DNA of 64,000 bases from Flavobacteriales bacterium (GTDB taxonomy: Bacteria > Bacteroidota > Bacteroidia > Flavobacteriales_F > PHOS-HE28), in the NCBI GenBank assembly GCA_020635725.1, contig JACJZF010000007.1, forward strand, positions 62,001 through 126,000. Direction: 5' to 3'. The notes beneath the pieces were generated by a model, which made no database searches, was not told the DNA's origin, and saw only the letters and a list, made by a program, of their open reading frames with translations. Position 1 is the first letter of the stretch; every line of letters starts with the position of its first letter. Of the stretch, positions 45,710-54,080 are shown in pieces. A program made the translations under genes and the position numbers.

Positions 45710-46144
45710 CTACTTCACCTCGATCTCCTGGATGTTGATGCTGGGGGCGCAATCGATGCAGCCGCGCTCCTTCTTCTCCTCCTTGGTGGAGCCGCCGCGG
45801 TTCATCGTATTGGTGAGCAGGTCCACCGAGGCGCCGGGCTTCAGCTTCTCGTTGAACTTGGCATCGGGCACGGTGAAGCCCTTGAGCACGACGGTGCGGT
45901 CGCTGGTGTTGGTGATGCGGTAGATGTACTGGCAGCCCAGGGGGATGGGCTTCTTCAGCTGCACCGCGAATTCCACCGACACCGGCGCGATGCCTTCCTT
46001 CTCCATGTCCTCGGTCACCAGCGTTTCCTTGCGGGGCTCGCCGAATTGCTTGGGGTCGGTGCCGTTCATTTCGAGATCGAACGATTGGGCGCTTGCGCCA
46101 ACGGCAAGGGCACCGAACAGGAGAGCGGTCCAGGTCCGTTTCAT
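45710..46144 (-). CDS. Exported hypothetical protein
   Basis: 144 residues from ATG 46144: signal peptide MKRTWTALLFGALAVGASAQ, then an Ig-like beta-rich stretch (VSVEFAVQLKKPIPLGCQYIYRITNTSDRTVVLKGFTVPDAKFNEKLKPG) and a C-terminal GCIDC pair that may bind metal or form a disulfide. It resembles DUF1573-style proteins only loosely. Function unknown. Confidence 0.65.
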   Translation of the reverse strand: MKRTWTALLFGALAVGASAQSFDLEMNGTDPKQFGEPRKETLVTEDMEKEGIAPVSVEFAVQLKKPIPLGCQYIYRITNTSDRTVVLKGFTVPDAKFNEKLKPGASVDLLTNTMNRGGSTKEEKKERGCIDCAPSINIQEIEVK

Positions 46145-46310
46145 GGGATGCTGTGGGAAAGAGTTGGGTGAGTTGGGTTGGGGCCTGGCCTCGCTGGAAG
46201 CAGCAGGGCACTGGCCACGGCAATTTTTATTGAACGGCCCTTTTCCGCGCAAGAGGACGGTTACCGCCAGGCCAGCGGCCGGTGGCGGTCCCGAGGCAGG
46301 GGTCACCGCG

Positions 46311-46853
46311 CTACATGGCGGTGGGAGCGCGCTGGCCACGGCGCGTGCGATCATCCGAGGCGCCGCCCATGAACTGGCGCAGGTCGGTGATCAGGTGCTC
46401 CATGTGCTCATGCGCATGCCCCTCGAGCTGGCGCAGGCGCGCATCATCGAGGCCGGGCGCTTCGCCTGTTCTTTGTTGATTCAGCTGCATGCACGCGGCC
46501 TGGCATTCGCCCACGCTGCTCAAGGCACGCGACCACTTGCGGTAGCGTCGGCGGCCCAGCTTCTGCGCGCTGGAACGGGTGAGCTTCGCTTCCAACAGTG
46601 CGCTCTCGAGCTGCGGTGCGGCGCTGCTCGCCGACCCGCCCGCGCCATGTTCGCGCAGGCTCGCCTGCAACTGACGCAGGCTGTCATGCACGCGCAAGGC
46701 ATGGTTCCAGCTCTCGCCATGCGCGCGGGTGCGGTGGATGACGAAGTAGAGGATGGCGGCCACGCCTATGAGGGCGCAGAGCGGCCAAATTAGATGTACG
46801 ATGCTAGGGAAGGAGCTTGCTTGGAGCGCTAGGAGAGAGCGTGTCGTAAACAT
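46311..46853 (-). CDS. Hypothetical single-pass membrane protein
   Basis: 180 residues with one TM helix at about 20-40 (IVHLIWPLCALIGVAAILYFVIH) and a long helical cytoplasmic part rich in Arg, Gln and Ala, ending in a His-rich turn (GHAHEHMEHLITDL). Codon use looks ordinary for the region but there is no recognisable family, so the call is cautious. Confidence 0.5.
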   Translation of the reverse strand: MFTTRSLLALQASSFPSIVHLIWPLCALIGVAAILYFVIHRTRAHGESWNHALRVHDSLRQLQASLREHGAGGSASSAAPQLESALLEAKLTRSSAQKLGRRRYRKWSRALSSVGECQAACMQLNQQRTGEAPGLDDARLRQLEGHAHEHMEHLITDLRQFMGGASDDRTRRGQRAPTAM

Positions 46854-47044
46854 CGATGCTGTGCTTCGGATGGATTTCCGCGTGCCAAGGCAGCATCAAA
46901 AGCAATCGAAAGGTAAGGGGGGAATGAAGCCCGCCGACGAAACCACCCTAGGAGAACAAACATGCTTTCGTCCGATGGGGCATGTGGCCCGATGGGCGGA
47001 AGCGCAGGAGGATCAGCGCAGTCCTGAGAGGGCTCGAGGTCCGG

Positions 47045-48367
47045 TCAGTGCGGCAGCGCCACGAGTAGCCGCAGCGCGCCCGGTTCGAAGCGCAGCGCTT
47101 CGACATGCCCCATCCAGTCGCGCTCCGCCGTGATCGCATGCACGTGAATGTTGGTATCGTGGTGCGTGAACACGGCCTTGTGCCGGGTAGAGAAGAAGCC
47201 GAGAACGTCCATGATGCGACTTTCGAGGTGGAAGCGCTTGTTGTGGCGGTGCGCGTCGTCGGGACCGCTCACTTCGGAGCCCAGCGGTACGTCCACGATG
47301 TGCACATCCACGGAGGAGATTGGTCCGGAAAGCCGGAATGCGAAGGGTTGGCCGGTGGCAGCGAAGCGCGCGGTGAGGAAGGCATCGAGCGTGGGCAGGT
47401 CCACCACGCTATCCGGTAATTCCACCGCTGTCCAATCATCGACGTGCTGATGAACGAAGAAGGGCGCGCGCGCATCCGGGCGTTGCTTCACTGACATGCC
47501 CGCCTCTTTCACCGCTTCGGAAACGAACACCGTTCCGTCGAGTAGCATCAGTTCCCCGCGCAGGTATTCCAGCGGACCGATGCCATACGTGCCGGGCTTC
47601 GCGAGGCTATCGAGTTGGATCAGCCCGGCGAGCTGGCCGTTGAACATCGTGTTGCGCATGGCTCCGGTCGCGATCACAGCGCTGTTCTGGGCGTGGGCCG
47701 CCTGCTGCATCACGTACCACATCTCCGCGGCGATCTGCAGGCATCGCTCATCGTAGCGCGCCGTTTCCTCCGCGGTGCCGTCGGCCTCCTTGGGGTCGCG
47801 GTAAGGCAGGCTTACGCGGTCGAGCGCGCCGGATACGATCGGGCAGTTCTTGTCGGCTTCGGAGCAGGTCATCACGGCGCAGAAGCCCTGCTGCGGATTG
47901 GCCGGGTCGTCGTAGCGCTTGCTCCAGCAGGGCTCGGTCGCGCGCTCTTTGGAGATCGCCACGGTGCAGCGCGGGTTCTTGCCCTCCGGCACGGCCACGT
48001 GGAAGCCGGCGCGACGCAGCGCTTCGATGGCGCGCGGGTTGAAGGCCGTGGCCTCGGTGCCGCCGCTGAAGGTGCGCACGTGGTCGAGCCCAAAGGCGCA
48101 AGCCGCCGTGGCCGCCCACACCTGGCTGAGGATGCTGCGGCGGCTGTTGTGGGTGCAGATGAAGGTGAGGTCGGCGGTGGCGGATGAATCGCGCCGCTCG
48201 CGGATGAAGGCGGCGATGAGGTCGAGGCTCTCCTTGCGCTCGGCGGGGATGTCCGCCATGGCCGGGATCACGTGTTGGTCCACGTACTGCTGGATCTCAG
48301 GGTGGATGCGGTGGGGCATGGCAGGCGGCGGGCTGAGGAGGGAGAGCGAGAGGGCGAGGGGGATCAT
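47045..48367 (-). CDS. Arsenate reductase-like phosphatase fused to acetolactate decarboxylase-like domain
   Basis: 440 residues, two complete domains in one frame. The N-terminal domain (about 17-225) is a low-molecular-weight phosphatase/ArsC: P-loop CTHNSRRS (71-78, CX5R) and a later Cys pair C168 and C175, spaced as the redox cysteines of thioredoxin-linked arsenate reductases. The C-terminal domain (about 230-440) resembles alpha-acetolactate decarboxylase: GAMRNTMFNGQLAGLIQLD, YGIGPLEYLRGELMLLDG, PFAFRLSG and H408-x-H410-x10-H421, the spacing of the three zinc histidines. The start is uncertain; ATG 48319 (MPHRIHPEIQQY) would fit a cytosolic ArsC better than 48367. Second domain's role with arsenic is unknown. 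Confidence 0.85.
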   Translation of the reverse strand: MIPLALSLSLLSPPPAMPHRIHPEIQQYVDQHVIPAMADIPAERKESLDLIAAFIRERRDSSATADLTFICTHNSRRSILSQVWAATAACAFGLDHVRTFSGGTEATAFNPRAIEALRRAGFHVAVPEGKNPRCTVAISKERATEPCWSKRYDDPANPQQGFCAVMTCSEADKNCPIVSGALDRVSLPYRDPKEADGTAEETARYDERCLQIAAEMWYVMQQAAHAQNSAVIATGAMRNTMFNGQLAGLIQLDSLAKPGTYGIGPLEYLRGELMLLDGTVFVSEAVKEAGMSVKQRPDARAPFFVHQHVDDWTAVELPDSVVDLPTLDAFLTARFAATGQPFAFRLSGPISSVDVHIVDVPLGSEVSGPDDAHRHNKRFHLESRIMDVLGFFSTRHKAVFTHHDTNIHVHAITAERDWMGHVEALRFEPGALRLLVALPH

Positions 48368-48386
48368 GGCGCGTTGGTCTTCGGGG

Positions 48387-48539
48387 TCACACGAACAGCC
48401 AGATGATGTTGATGGCGCAGAACTTCGGGTCGAAGCCGAAGATGAGCTGGAGGACGATCACCGATCTGGTGATGATGAACGGTCTGCGGTGTTTCCGGAC
48501 GATGGTCTGCATAGCTGCCGCAGTGATCATCGTGCGCAT
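48387..48539 (-). CDS. Possible 50-residue membrane micro-protein between arsM and arsC fusion
   Basis: Short frame from ATG 48539 (alternative 48530) to TGA 48387, directly after the arsM stop (48540) and 19 nt before the fusion gene. The product is basic at the N terminus (VRKHRRPFIITR) and ends in a hydrophobic stretch (SVIVLQLIFGFDPKFCAINI) that could span the membrane. It fills the gap almost exactly. Reality is unproven. Confidence 0.45.
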   Translation of the reverse strand: MRTMITAAAMQTIVRKHRRPFIITRSVIVLQLIFGFDPKFCAINIIWLFV

Positions 48540-49478
48540 TCAGCAGCAACCCGAGCCGAGGTCGCAACCAGGCAGGGCGTGAACGCCTTCGGGGTTCTCC
48601 GCCTTATCGCTCCGGGCTTGACCCTGTTTGTCACTCCGGGCTGCGCCCATGTTCTCCCCGCAACAGTCCACGCTGCTCTTGCGGGCGAACACCGTGATGC
48701 TGAAGATGCCCGTGCCGCTGGCCTTGAACGCGGCGAGTTCCGCGGCGTTCAGGTAGTTCGAGAGGATATCGTCCGGCACCACGATGGGCTTTCGTTTCTG
48801 CACGGTGATCTCCTCGAAGCCCAGGTCCCGGATGATGCCGAGGTACTCGTTCTCCTGCAGCGCGCCGCTCACGCAGCCCGCGTACATCTCGGCCGCGCCT
48901 TGGATGGCGGCAGGCAGTTCGCCCACCAGCACCACATCGCTGATGCTGAAGTGGCCGCCGGGCTTCAGCACGCGCTGCACTTCCGCAAGTGCCTGGCGTT
49001 TGTCGGGTACCAGGTTCAGCACGCAATTGCTCACTACCACATCCACCATGCAGGCACTGAGCGGCAGCGCCTCGATATCGCCCTGGCGGAACTCCACGTT
49101 CTGGTAGCCGAGCTTCACGGCGTTCTGCTTGGCCTTCGCGATCATCTCCGGGGTGAAGTCCACGCCGATCACGCGTCCGTCCTCGCCCGCCTCATGGCGC
49201 GCCACGAAGCAATCGTTGCCCGCGCCGCTGCCCAGGTCGAGCACGGTGTCGCCGGGCTTGATCCCCGCGAACTGGGTGGGCAGGCCGCAGCCGAGGCCGA
49301 GGTCGGCTTCGGGGTTGTAGCCCTCCACCTGCGTGTAGTCATCGGTCATGATGTTGTACACCTCGGTACTGCATCCGCCGGCGCCGCAGCAGCTGCTGGC
49401 ATTGGTGTCCTTGTCCTGTTGAGCGATCTCCGCGTATTTGGCGCGGACGAGGTCTTTGGTTTCTTGAGCGGTTTTCAT
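48540..49478 (-). CDS. arsM: Arsenite methyltransferase ArsM
   Basis: 312 residues. Methylates As(III) using SAM. SAM motifs: VLDLGSGAGNDCF (about 79-91), VIGVDFTPEMI, GDIEALPL. Arsenic-binding cysteines are visible near the N terminus (SSCCGAGGCS, about 28-37), in SNCVLNLV (about 150) and GCVSG (about 202), as in the ArsM family. The C terminus carries extra Cys pairs (DCCGEN, GCDLGSGCC) separated by a repeated ARSDK-type insertion. It is 40 nt after arsR and is probably in the same operon. Confidence 0.92.
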   Translation of the reverse strand: MKTAQETKDLVRAKYAEIAQQDKDTNASSCCGAGGCSTEVYNIMTDDYTQVEGYNPEADLGLGCGLPTQFAGIKPGDTVLDLGSGAGNDCFVARHEAGEDGRVIGVDFTPEMIAKAKQNAVKLGYQNVEFRQGDIEALPLSACMVDVVVSNCVLNLVPDKRQALAEVQRVLKPGGHFSISDVVLVGELPAAIQGAAEMYAGCVSGALQENEYLGIIRDLGFEEITVQKRKPIVVPDDILSNYLNAAELAAFKASGTGIFSITVFARKSSVDCCGENMGAARSDKQGQARSDKAENPEGVHALPGCDLGSGCC

Positions 49479-49518
49479 CGGGGTAGGTGTTGGGGCGCGT
49501 CATGACGCGCCCGTGCAT

Positions 49519-49842
49519 CTAGCAGCAGTTATCGCTCACGCTGGTGAGCAGTTTGTCCATGGTCTTCTTCAGGGCGTTCCATCCCTTGGGGTCGATGCAG
49601 TAGCACACGCTGGTGCCTTCGATGGTGCCTTGGATGAGGCCGACGTCCTTCAGTTCGCGCAGGTGCTGGCTGATGGTGGCCTGGGCGAGGCCGAGCTCAT
49701 CGACCAGGGTGCCGTTCACGCACACGCCTCGTTTCACCAGGTATTGCAGGATGGCGATGCGCGCCGGGTGCCCGAGCACCTTGGCCAGCGCGGCGATGCG
49801 GTTCTGCTCGGCGGTGAAGAGGTCGGCCTTGACGAGTCCCAT
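49519..49842 (-). CDS. arsR: ArsR-family metalloregulator
   Basis: 107-residue winged-helix repressor. The DNA-recognition helix is in DELGLAQATISQHLRELKDVGLI (about 48-70). Cysteines that could sense As(III) occur in RGVCVNG, SVCYCID and the terminal DNCC. It heads the arsRM-ArsC/ALDC locus and has two dyads over its promoter, which fits autorepression relieved by arsenite. Confidence 0.92.
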   Translation of the reverse strand: MGLVKADLFTAEQNRIAALAKVLGHPARIAILQYLVKRGVCVNGTLVDELGLAQATISQHLRELKDVGLIQGTIEGTSVCYCIDPKGWNALKKTMDKLLTSVSDNCC

Positions 49843-49854
49843 GATGATCTATTG

Positions 49855-49898
49855 ATCGCAATATTACGATGGTGACGTAACATCGCAATATGCCGATG
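49855..49898 (-). promoter_or_regulatory. arsR promoter with two ArsR operator dyads
   Basis: On the minus strand TTG (49886-49888) is followed by exactly 19 nt and TAATATTG (49866-49859), one base from the -7 consensus. Dyad 1 ATCGCAATATTACGAT (49855-49870) covers the -7 element; dyad 2 with arms CATCG/CGATG (49881-49898) covers the -33 element. Occupancy would block RNA polymerase at both. Confidence 0.7.
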
Positions 49899-49975
49899 AA
49901 TGGATCGTGATGGAAGGTTGGAGGTGATGGAATCACCGGAGGCGCGGTCGCTTACTTTTCGGCATCTCGAACCCC

Positions 49976-50164
49976 ATGGCCCCTGGAGCAACTGTATTGA
50001 AGGATGGCGACCGCTGAGAGGTGGTCGCCGGTACCCACAAGGGCAAGTCCGGGGTCGCACGCGACCTGAACATTAGTAAAACCGGGCATCTCACGATCAC
50101 CGTGGTGCAGGCGAACGGCGAGCGCTTCAAGACGCTGGGCCGGAACGTGGTGAAGACCGGCTAG
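49976..50164 (+). pseudogene. Small KOW-like gene interrupted by a nonsense codon
   Basis: Frame ATG 49976 to TAG 50162 would give about 62 residues: an opening MAPGATVLKDGDR, an in-frame TGA at 50015-50017, then a KOW-type run EVVAGTHKGKSGVARDLNIS and SKTGHLTITVVQANGERFKT. The part after the TGA still looks fully conserved. A GTG at 50021 could restart a 47-residue protein. It may be a recently broken gene or a restart gene. Confidence 0.55.
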
Positions 50165-50173
50165 GAGAACGGC

Positions 50174-51457
50174 TCAGCGCCTGCTGTTCACGAAGCGCAC
50201 GCCCACGAGGCGGTCGCAGCGCTGCATGCGGTCGGTGAAGTACACGAGCACCACGTACTCGTTCTCGGTCTGGAAGTGGCTGCCCTCGATGGCGGTGATG
50301 TCCGGCGCGGGCTCGCCCTTGGCCAAGGTGACGAAGCTGAAGTCGTAGAAGCCCTGCTTGAGCAGGATGCTGGCCTGGTAGGCGGTGTCGGCGGGGCTGT
50401 ATTCCATGCGGAAGCCGGGCTTGCACCGGAAGTCGGAGAGCAGCCCGTACACATAGACCTCGCGTCCCAGCGGGGCCTCCATAGGCAGCTGGAAATGCAC
50501 GTTCACGTAGTCGGCGCCGAGCGGGTCGCCATCCACCTGGTCGTTGCGGATGATGAAGCGGCCATCGATGTCGGGCTGGTTGTTGTACCGGCGGATGTTG
50601 CGACGCTCCTCGGGGATGAGCCACACATCGTACACGCGCTCGCCGATGCCGGGGGTGATGCGGGCGATGCGCTGCGTGGCGTAGCGCAGGTTCTTGGTGT
50701 CGAAGTTGCGGTACTCGTTGCCGGCCATGAAGAGGCCCTGCTCGGGGAAGTCGTACACCAGCTCGCTGCCGCGCACGAAGCGGGGGCGGGCGCCTTCGCG
50801 GGCATCGTCCCACCGGAAGTTCTGCATCACCGTCACGTGGATGTCGCCGAAGGGGTCCTGCACGGCCAGGTTGTTGGTGTTGATGGTGAAATCGACCTGC
50901 TGGGCCACATCGCGCAGGTCGACCTGCCGGGTGGCCATCACGCGGGCATCGATGGTCACGCGCGGCTCGTTCACCAGCAGGCGCCGGGTGAGCACCAGGT
51001 CATCGGTGTCGCTGCCGCGGTACACCTTCAGCAGGTAGTTGCCGCTGCGGATGGGTCGCATGTCGGCGTTGGGCACGGCCAGCTCATAATGGATGAAGGG
51101 CTGCAGCGTGTTGTAGCTGGTGCGGCCGGCGGGCAGGTAGGCGTTGGTGGCGCCCTCGAGGTATTGGCCGGGCAGCAGGTCGGTGGGCACCCAAGCATGG
51201 TCGCAGTGCACCAGGGTGTAGGAGAGGTTCTCGGTATAGGGCTGCAGGTCGTCGAAGCGCAGCACCACCTGCTCGTTGCCGCCCAGTTCGATCACGGGCA
51301 CGGCCAGCTCGAAGCCCGCCTTGTACAGCTGCACCGAATGGATGGTGGGGGAGAAGGTGCGGTCGGTGCCCACGGCGGGATCCTGCCCGGTGGCGGCCAG
51401 GGCGGCCAGCAGGGGGAAGGCGAGGGTGGCGGGTCGGTGGATAGGGCTGTTGATCAT
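50174..51457 (-). CDS. T9SS plug protein (DUF5103)
   Basis: 427 residues from ATG 51457: signal peptide MINSPIHRPATLAFPLLAALAATGQ, then the DUF5103 family sequence (TFSPTIHSVQLYKAGFELAVPVIELGGNEQVVLRFDDL, PFIHYELAVPNADMRPIRSGNYLLKVY, YDFSFVTL). In Flavobacteria this family plugs the SprA translocon of the type IX secretion system in the outer membrane. The alternative ATG at 51478 lengthens the N terminus by seven residues and would overlap the nqr promoter. It agrees with the T9SS cargo in this window. Confidence 0.88.
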   Translation of the reverse strand: MINSPIHRPATLAFPLLAALAATGQDPAVGTDRTFSPTIHSVQLYKAGFELAVPVIELGGNEQVVLRFDDLQPYTENLSYTLVHCDHAWVPTDLLPGQYLEGATNAYLPAGRTSYNTLQPFIHYELAVPNADMRPIRSGNYLLKVYRGSDTDDLVLTRRLLVNEPRVTIDARVMATRQVDLRDVAQQVDFTINTNNLAVQDPFGDIHVTVMQNFRWDDAREGARPRFVRGSELVYDFPEQGLFMAGNEYRNFDTKNLRYATQRIARITPGIGERVYDVWLIPEERRNIRRYNNQPDIDGRFIIRNDQVDGDPLGADYVNVHFQLPMEAPLGREVYVYGLLSDFRCKPGFRMEYSPADTAYQASILLKQGFYDFSFVTLAKGEPAPDITAIEGSHFQTENEYVVLVYFTDRMQRCDRLVGVRFVNSRR

Positions 51458-51472
51458 CGATTGAAGGATGAA

Positions 51473-51502
51473 TTGCATCCTATGCGTGCGGGTATACATT
51501 TG
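51473..51502 (+). promoter_or_regulatory. Promoter of the nqr operon
   Basis: TTG at 51473-51475, 19-nt spacer, TACATTTG at 51495-51502: a complete Bacteroidota promoter, about 32 nt before the nqrA ATG at 51535. Confidence 0.75.
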
Positions 51503-51506
51503 CCGC

Positions 51507-51522
51507 GCTCTTCCGGAAGAGC
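51507..51522. promoter_or_regulatory. 16-bp perfect palindrome in nqrA leader
   Basis: GCTCTTCCGGAAGAGC is a perfect dyad just after the predicted transcription start and 12 nt before nqrA. No loop is present, so a protein operator is more likely than an RNA hairpin. Confidence 0.5.
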
Positions 51523-51534
51523 AACGCCGCAAAC

Positions 51535-52887
51535 ATGTCCAAGAACGTCCGGATCCGCAAGGGACTGAACATCCGCCTGAAAGGCGAGGCTGAGAAGGTC
51601 CTGGTGCAGTTGGATCCCGCGAAGGTCGTCGCGATCAAACCGACCGATTTCCATGGCCTGGTACCCAAGGTGCTGGTGAAGCCCGGTGACCCCGTGCAGG
51701 CCGGAACGCCGCTTTTCGCGGACAAGTACAACGAGCGCGTGCTCTGGACCAGCCCCGTGAGCGGGGAGGTGGCCGAGGTGGTGCGCGGCGACAAGCGGCG
51801 CGTGCTGGAGGTGCGCGTGCTGGCCGACGCCGAGACGCGCTACGTGGACATGGGCACCGGCGACCCGGCCACCATGAACCGCGAGACCATCGTGCAGAAG
51901 CTGCTCAAGAGCGGCGTATGGCCGGTGATCAAGCAGCGTCCCTTCGACATCGTGGCCGATCCCGCCAAGGAGCCCAAGGCCATCCATGTATCCGCGTTCG
52001 ATTCGCATCCGTTGGCGCCCGATCTCGATTTCGTGGTGCGCAATCATGGTGCCGACTTCCAGACCGGCATGGATGCCCTGGCCAAGCTCACCAAGGGCAA
52101 GTTGCACCTGGGCGTGAGCGACAAGACCGCGGCGCGCGAGTTCCTCGATGCCCGCAACGCCGTGCGCGACACCTTCAGCGGTCCGCACCCCGCGGGCAAC
52201 GTGGGGGTGCAGATCCACCACACGAACCCGATCAACAAGGGCGAGGTGATCTGGACCGTGAGCGTGCAGGACGTGCTGCTGATCGGTCGCCTCTTCCGCC
52301 AGGGCCGCTTCGATGCGAGCCGCGTGGTGGCCGTGACCGGCAGCGAGGCGCGCCATCCCAAGTATGTGCGCACCCTGATCGGGGCTCCCATGAAAGACAT
52401 CGTGGGCGCCGTGCCCGAAGGCACCCGCGTGATCAGCGGCAACTGCCTCACCGGCGATAACGTGGGCGCGGACGGCTTCCTGGGCTTCGGTCACAGCCAG
52501 GTGACCCTGCTGCCCGAGGGCGATGAGCCCAAGTTCTTCCTCACCAAGGGCTGGGCGGGCCCCGGCCTGGACAAGTTCAGCGCCAGCCGCAGCTACCCCA
52601 CGTGGCTGATGCCTGGCAAGCGCTTCGCCATGGACACCAACCAGAACGGCGAGGAGCGCGCCTTCGTCATGACCGGCCAGTACGAGAAGGTCTTCCCCTT
52701 CGACATCTATCCGGTGCAGCTGCTCAAGGCCATCCTGGCGAACGACATCGACCAGATGGAGAAGCTCGGCCTGTACGAGGTGGCGCCCGAGGACTTCGCC
52801 CTGTGCGAATTCGTGTGCACCAGCAAGATCAACTCGCAGTCCATCGTGCGCGACGGCCTGGACTCGCTGAAGAAGGAAACCACCTGA
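51535..52887 (+). CDS. nqrA: Na+-translocating NADH:quinone reductase subunit A
   Basis: 450-residue cytoplasmic subunit of Na+-NQR, which couples NADH oxidation and quinone reduction to sodium export. Typical N terminus MSKNVRIRKGLNIRLKGEAE, the lipoyl-like barrel (PKVLVKPGDPVQAGTPLFADK) and RPFDIVADPAKEPKAIHVSAFDSHPLAP. The first gene of an operon with a strong promoter. Confidence 0.95.
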   Translation: MSKNVRIRKGLNIRLKGEAEKVLVQLDPAKVVAIKPTDFHGLVPKVLVKPGDPVQAGTPLFADKYNERVLWTSPVSGEVAEVVRGDKRRVLEVRVLADAETRYVDMGTGDPATMNRETIVQKLLKSGVWPVIKQRPFDIVADPAKEPKAIHVSAFDSHPLAPDLDFVVRNHGADFQTGMDALAKLTKGKLHLGVSDKTAAREFLDARNAVRDTFSGPHPAGNVGVQIHHTNPINKGEVIWTVSVQDVLLIGRLFRQGRFDASRVVAVTGSEARHPKYVRTLIGAPMKDIVGAVPEGTRVISGNCLTGDNVGADGFLGFGHSQVTLLPEGDEPKFFLTKGWAGPGLDKFSASRSYPTWLMPGKRFAMDTNQNGEERAFVMTGQYEKVFPFDIYPVQLLKAILANDIDQMEKLGLYEVAPEDFALCEFVCTSKINSQSIVRDGLDSLKKETT

Positions 52888-52892
52888 GCCCC

Positions 52893-54071
52893 ATGAAAGC
52901 GCTGCTGCACCTGGTTGAGAAGATGAAGCCCGCCTTCAGCAAGGGGGGCAAGTTGGAGAAGCTGCATTGGGTCTTCGACGGCCTGGAGACCTTCCTCTTC
53001 ACCCCCGGCCATGCCACCGAGCGTGGGTCCCACATCCGCGACGGCATCGACCTGAAGCGGACCATGAGCGTGGTGATCACCGCCCTGCTGCCCTGCCTGC
53101 TCTTCGGCATCTGGAACGTGGGCCAGCAGCACTACCAGGCCATCGGCCAATTGGTGGGCTTGGGCGAAGGCTTCTGGGAGAAGGTCCTCTTCGGCGCCGT
53201 GAAGGTGCTGCCCATCGTGGTGGTGAGCTACGGCGTGGGACTGGGCATCGAGTTCCTCTTCACCAGCATCAAGGGCCACCCCATCCAGGAGGGCTTCCTG
53301 GTGAGCGGCATGCTCATCCCCTTGGTGATGCCCGTGGATGTGCCCTTGTGGATGGTGGCCGTGGGCACCGCCTTCGCCGTGGTCATCGGCAAGGAGGTCT
53401 TCGGCGGCACCGGCATGAATGTGCTGAACGTGGCGCTCACCGCGCGCGCCTTCCTCTTCTTCGCCTACCCCACGCAGATGAGCGGCGACAAGGTGTGGGT
53501 GAGCACCGCCACCGACCTGAACCTGCCCCTGGTGGACGGCTTCAGCGGCGCCACCTCGCTCGGCCAGGCCGCCACCGGCCACGTGGACCGCATCGCCAGC
53601 CTGTCGGACACCTTCTGGGGCTTCGAGGCCGGCAGCATCGGCGAGACCAGCGCCTTCGCCTGCCTGATCGGCGCGGCCATCCTGATCATCACCGGCATCG
53701 GCAGCTGGCGCATCATCCTCGCCACCATCCTGGGCGGCGCGGCCATGAGCTGGATCTTCAACCTGGTGGGCGCCAACGACTACATGCGCATCCCCGTGCT
53801 GCACCAGCTCATGCTGGGCGGCTTCATGTTCGGTACCGTCTTCATGGCCACCGACCCGGTGACCGCCGCGCAGACCAACACCGGCAAATGGATCTACGGC
53901 TTCCTCACCGGGCTGCTGGCGATCCTGATCCGCGTGGTGAACCCTGCCTATCCCGAGGGCGTTATGCTCGCGATCCTCTTCATGAACGTGATGGCCCCGC
54001 TCATCGACCACTACGTGGTGCAGGCCAACATCAAGCGCCGCCTCAAGCGCGCCGCCGTGCAAACCGCCTAA
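52893..54071 (+). CDS. nqrB: Na+-NQR subunit B
   Basis: 392-residue inner-membrane subunit with about ten helices. The covalent FMN site is seen in VDGFSGATSLGQA (about 204-216), where the Thr of SGAT carries FMN. Other family features: MSVVITALLPCLLFGIWNVG and FFAYPTQMSGD. From ATG 52893 (MKALLHLVEK) it follows nqrA by 5 nt. Longer upstream frame is nqrA out of phase. Confidence 0.95.
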   Translation: MKALLHLVEKMKPAFSKGGKLEKLHWVFDGLETFLFTPGHATERGSHIRDGIDLKRTMSVVITALLPCLLFGIWNVGQQHYQAIGQLVGLGEGFWEKVLFGAVKVLPIVVVSYGVGLGIEFLFTSIKGHPIQEGFLVSGMLIPLVMPVDVPLWMVAVGTAFAVVIGKEVFGGTGMNVLNVALTARAFLFFAYPTQMSGDKVWVSTATDLNLPLVDGFSGATSLGQAATGHVDRIASLSDTFWGFEAGSIGETSAFACLIGAAILIITGIGSWRIILATILGGAAMSWIFNLVGANDYMRIPVLHQLMLGGFMFGTVFMATDPVTAAQTNTGKWIYGFLTGLLAILIRVVNPAYPEGVMLAILFMNVMAPLIDHYVVQANIKRRLKRAAVQTA

Positions 54072-54080
54072 CGCATAGCC

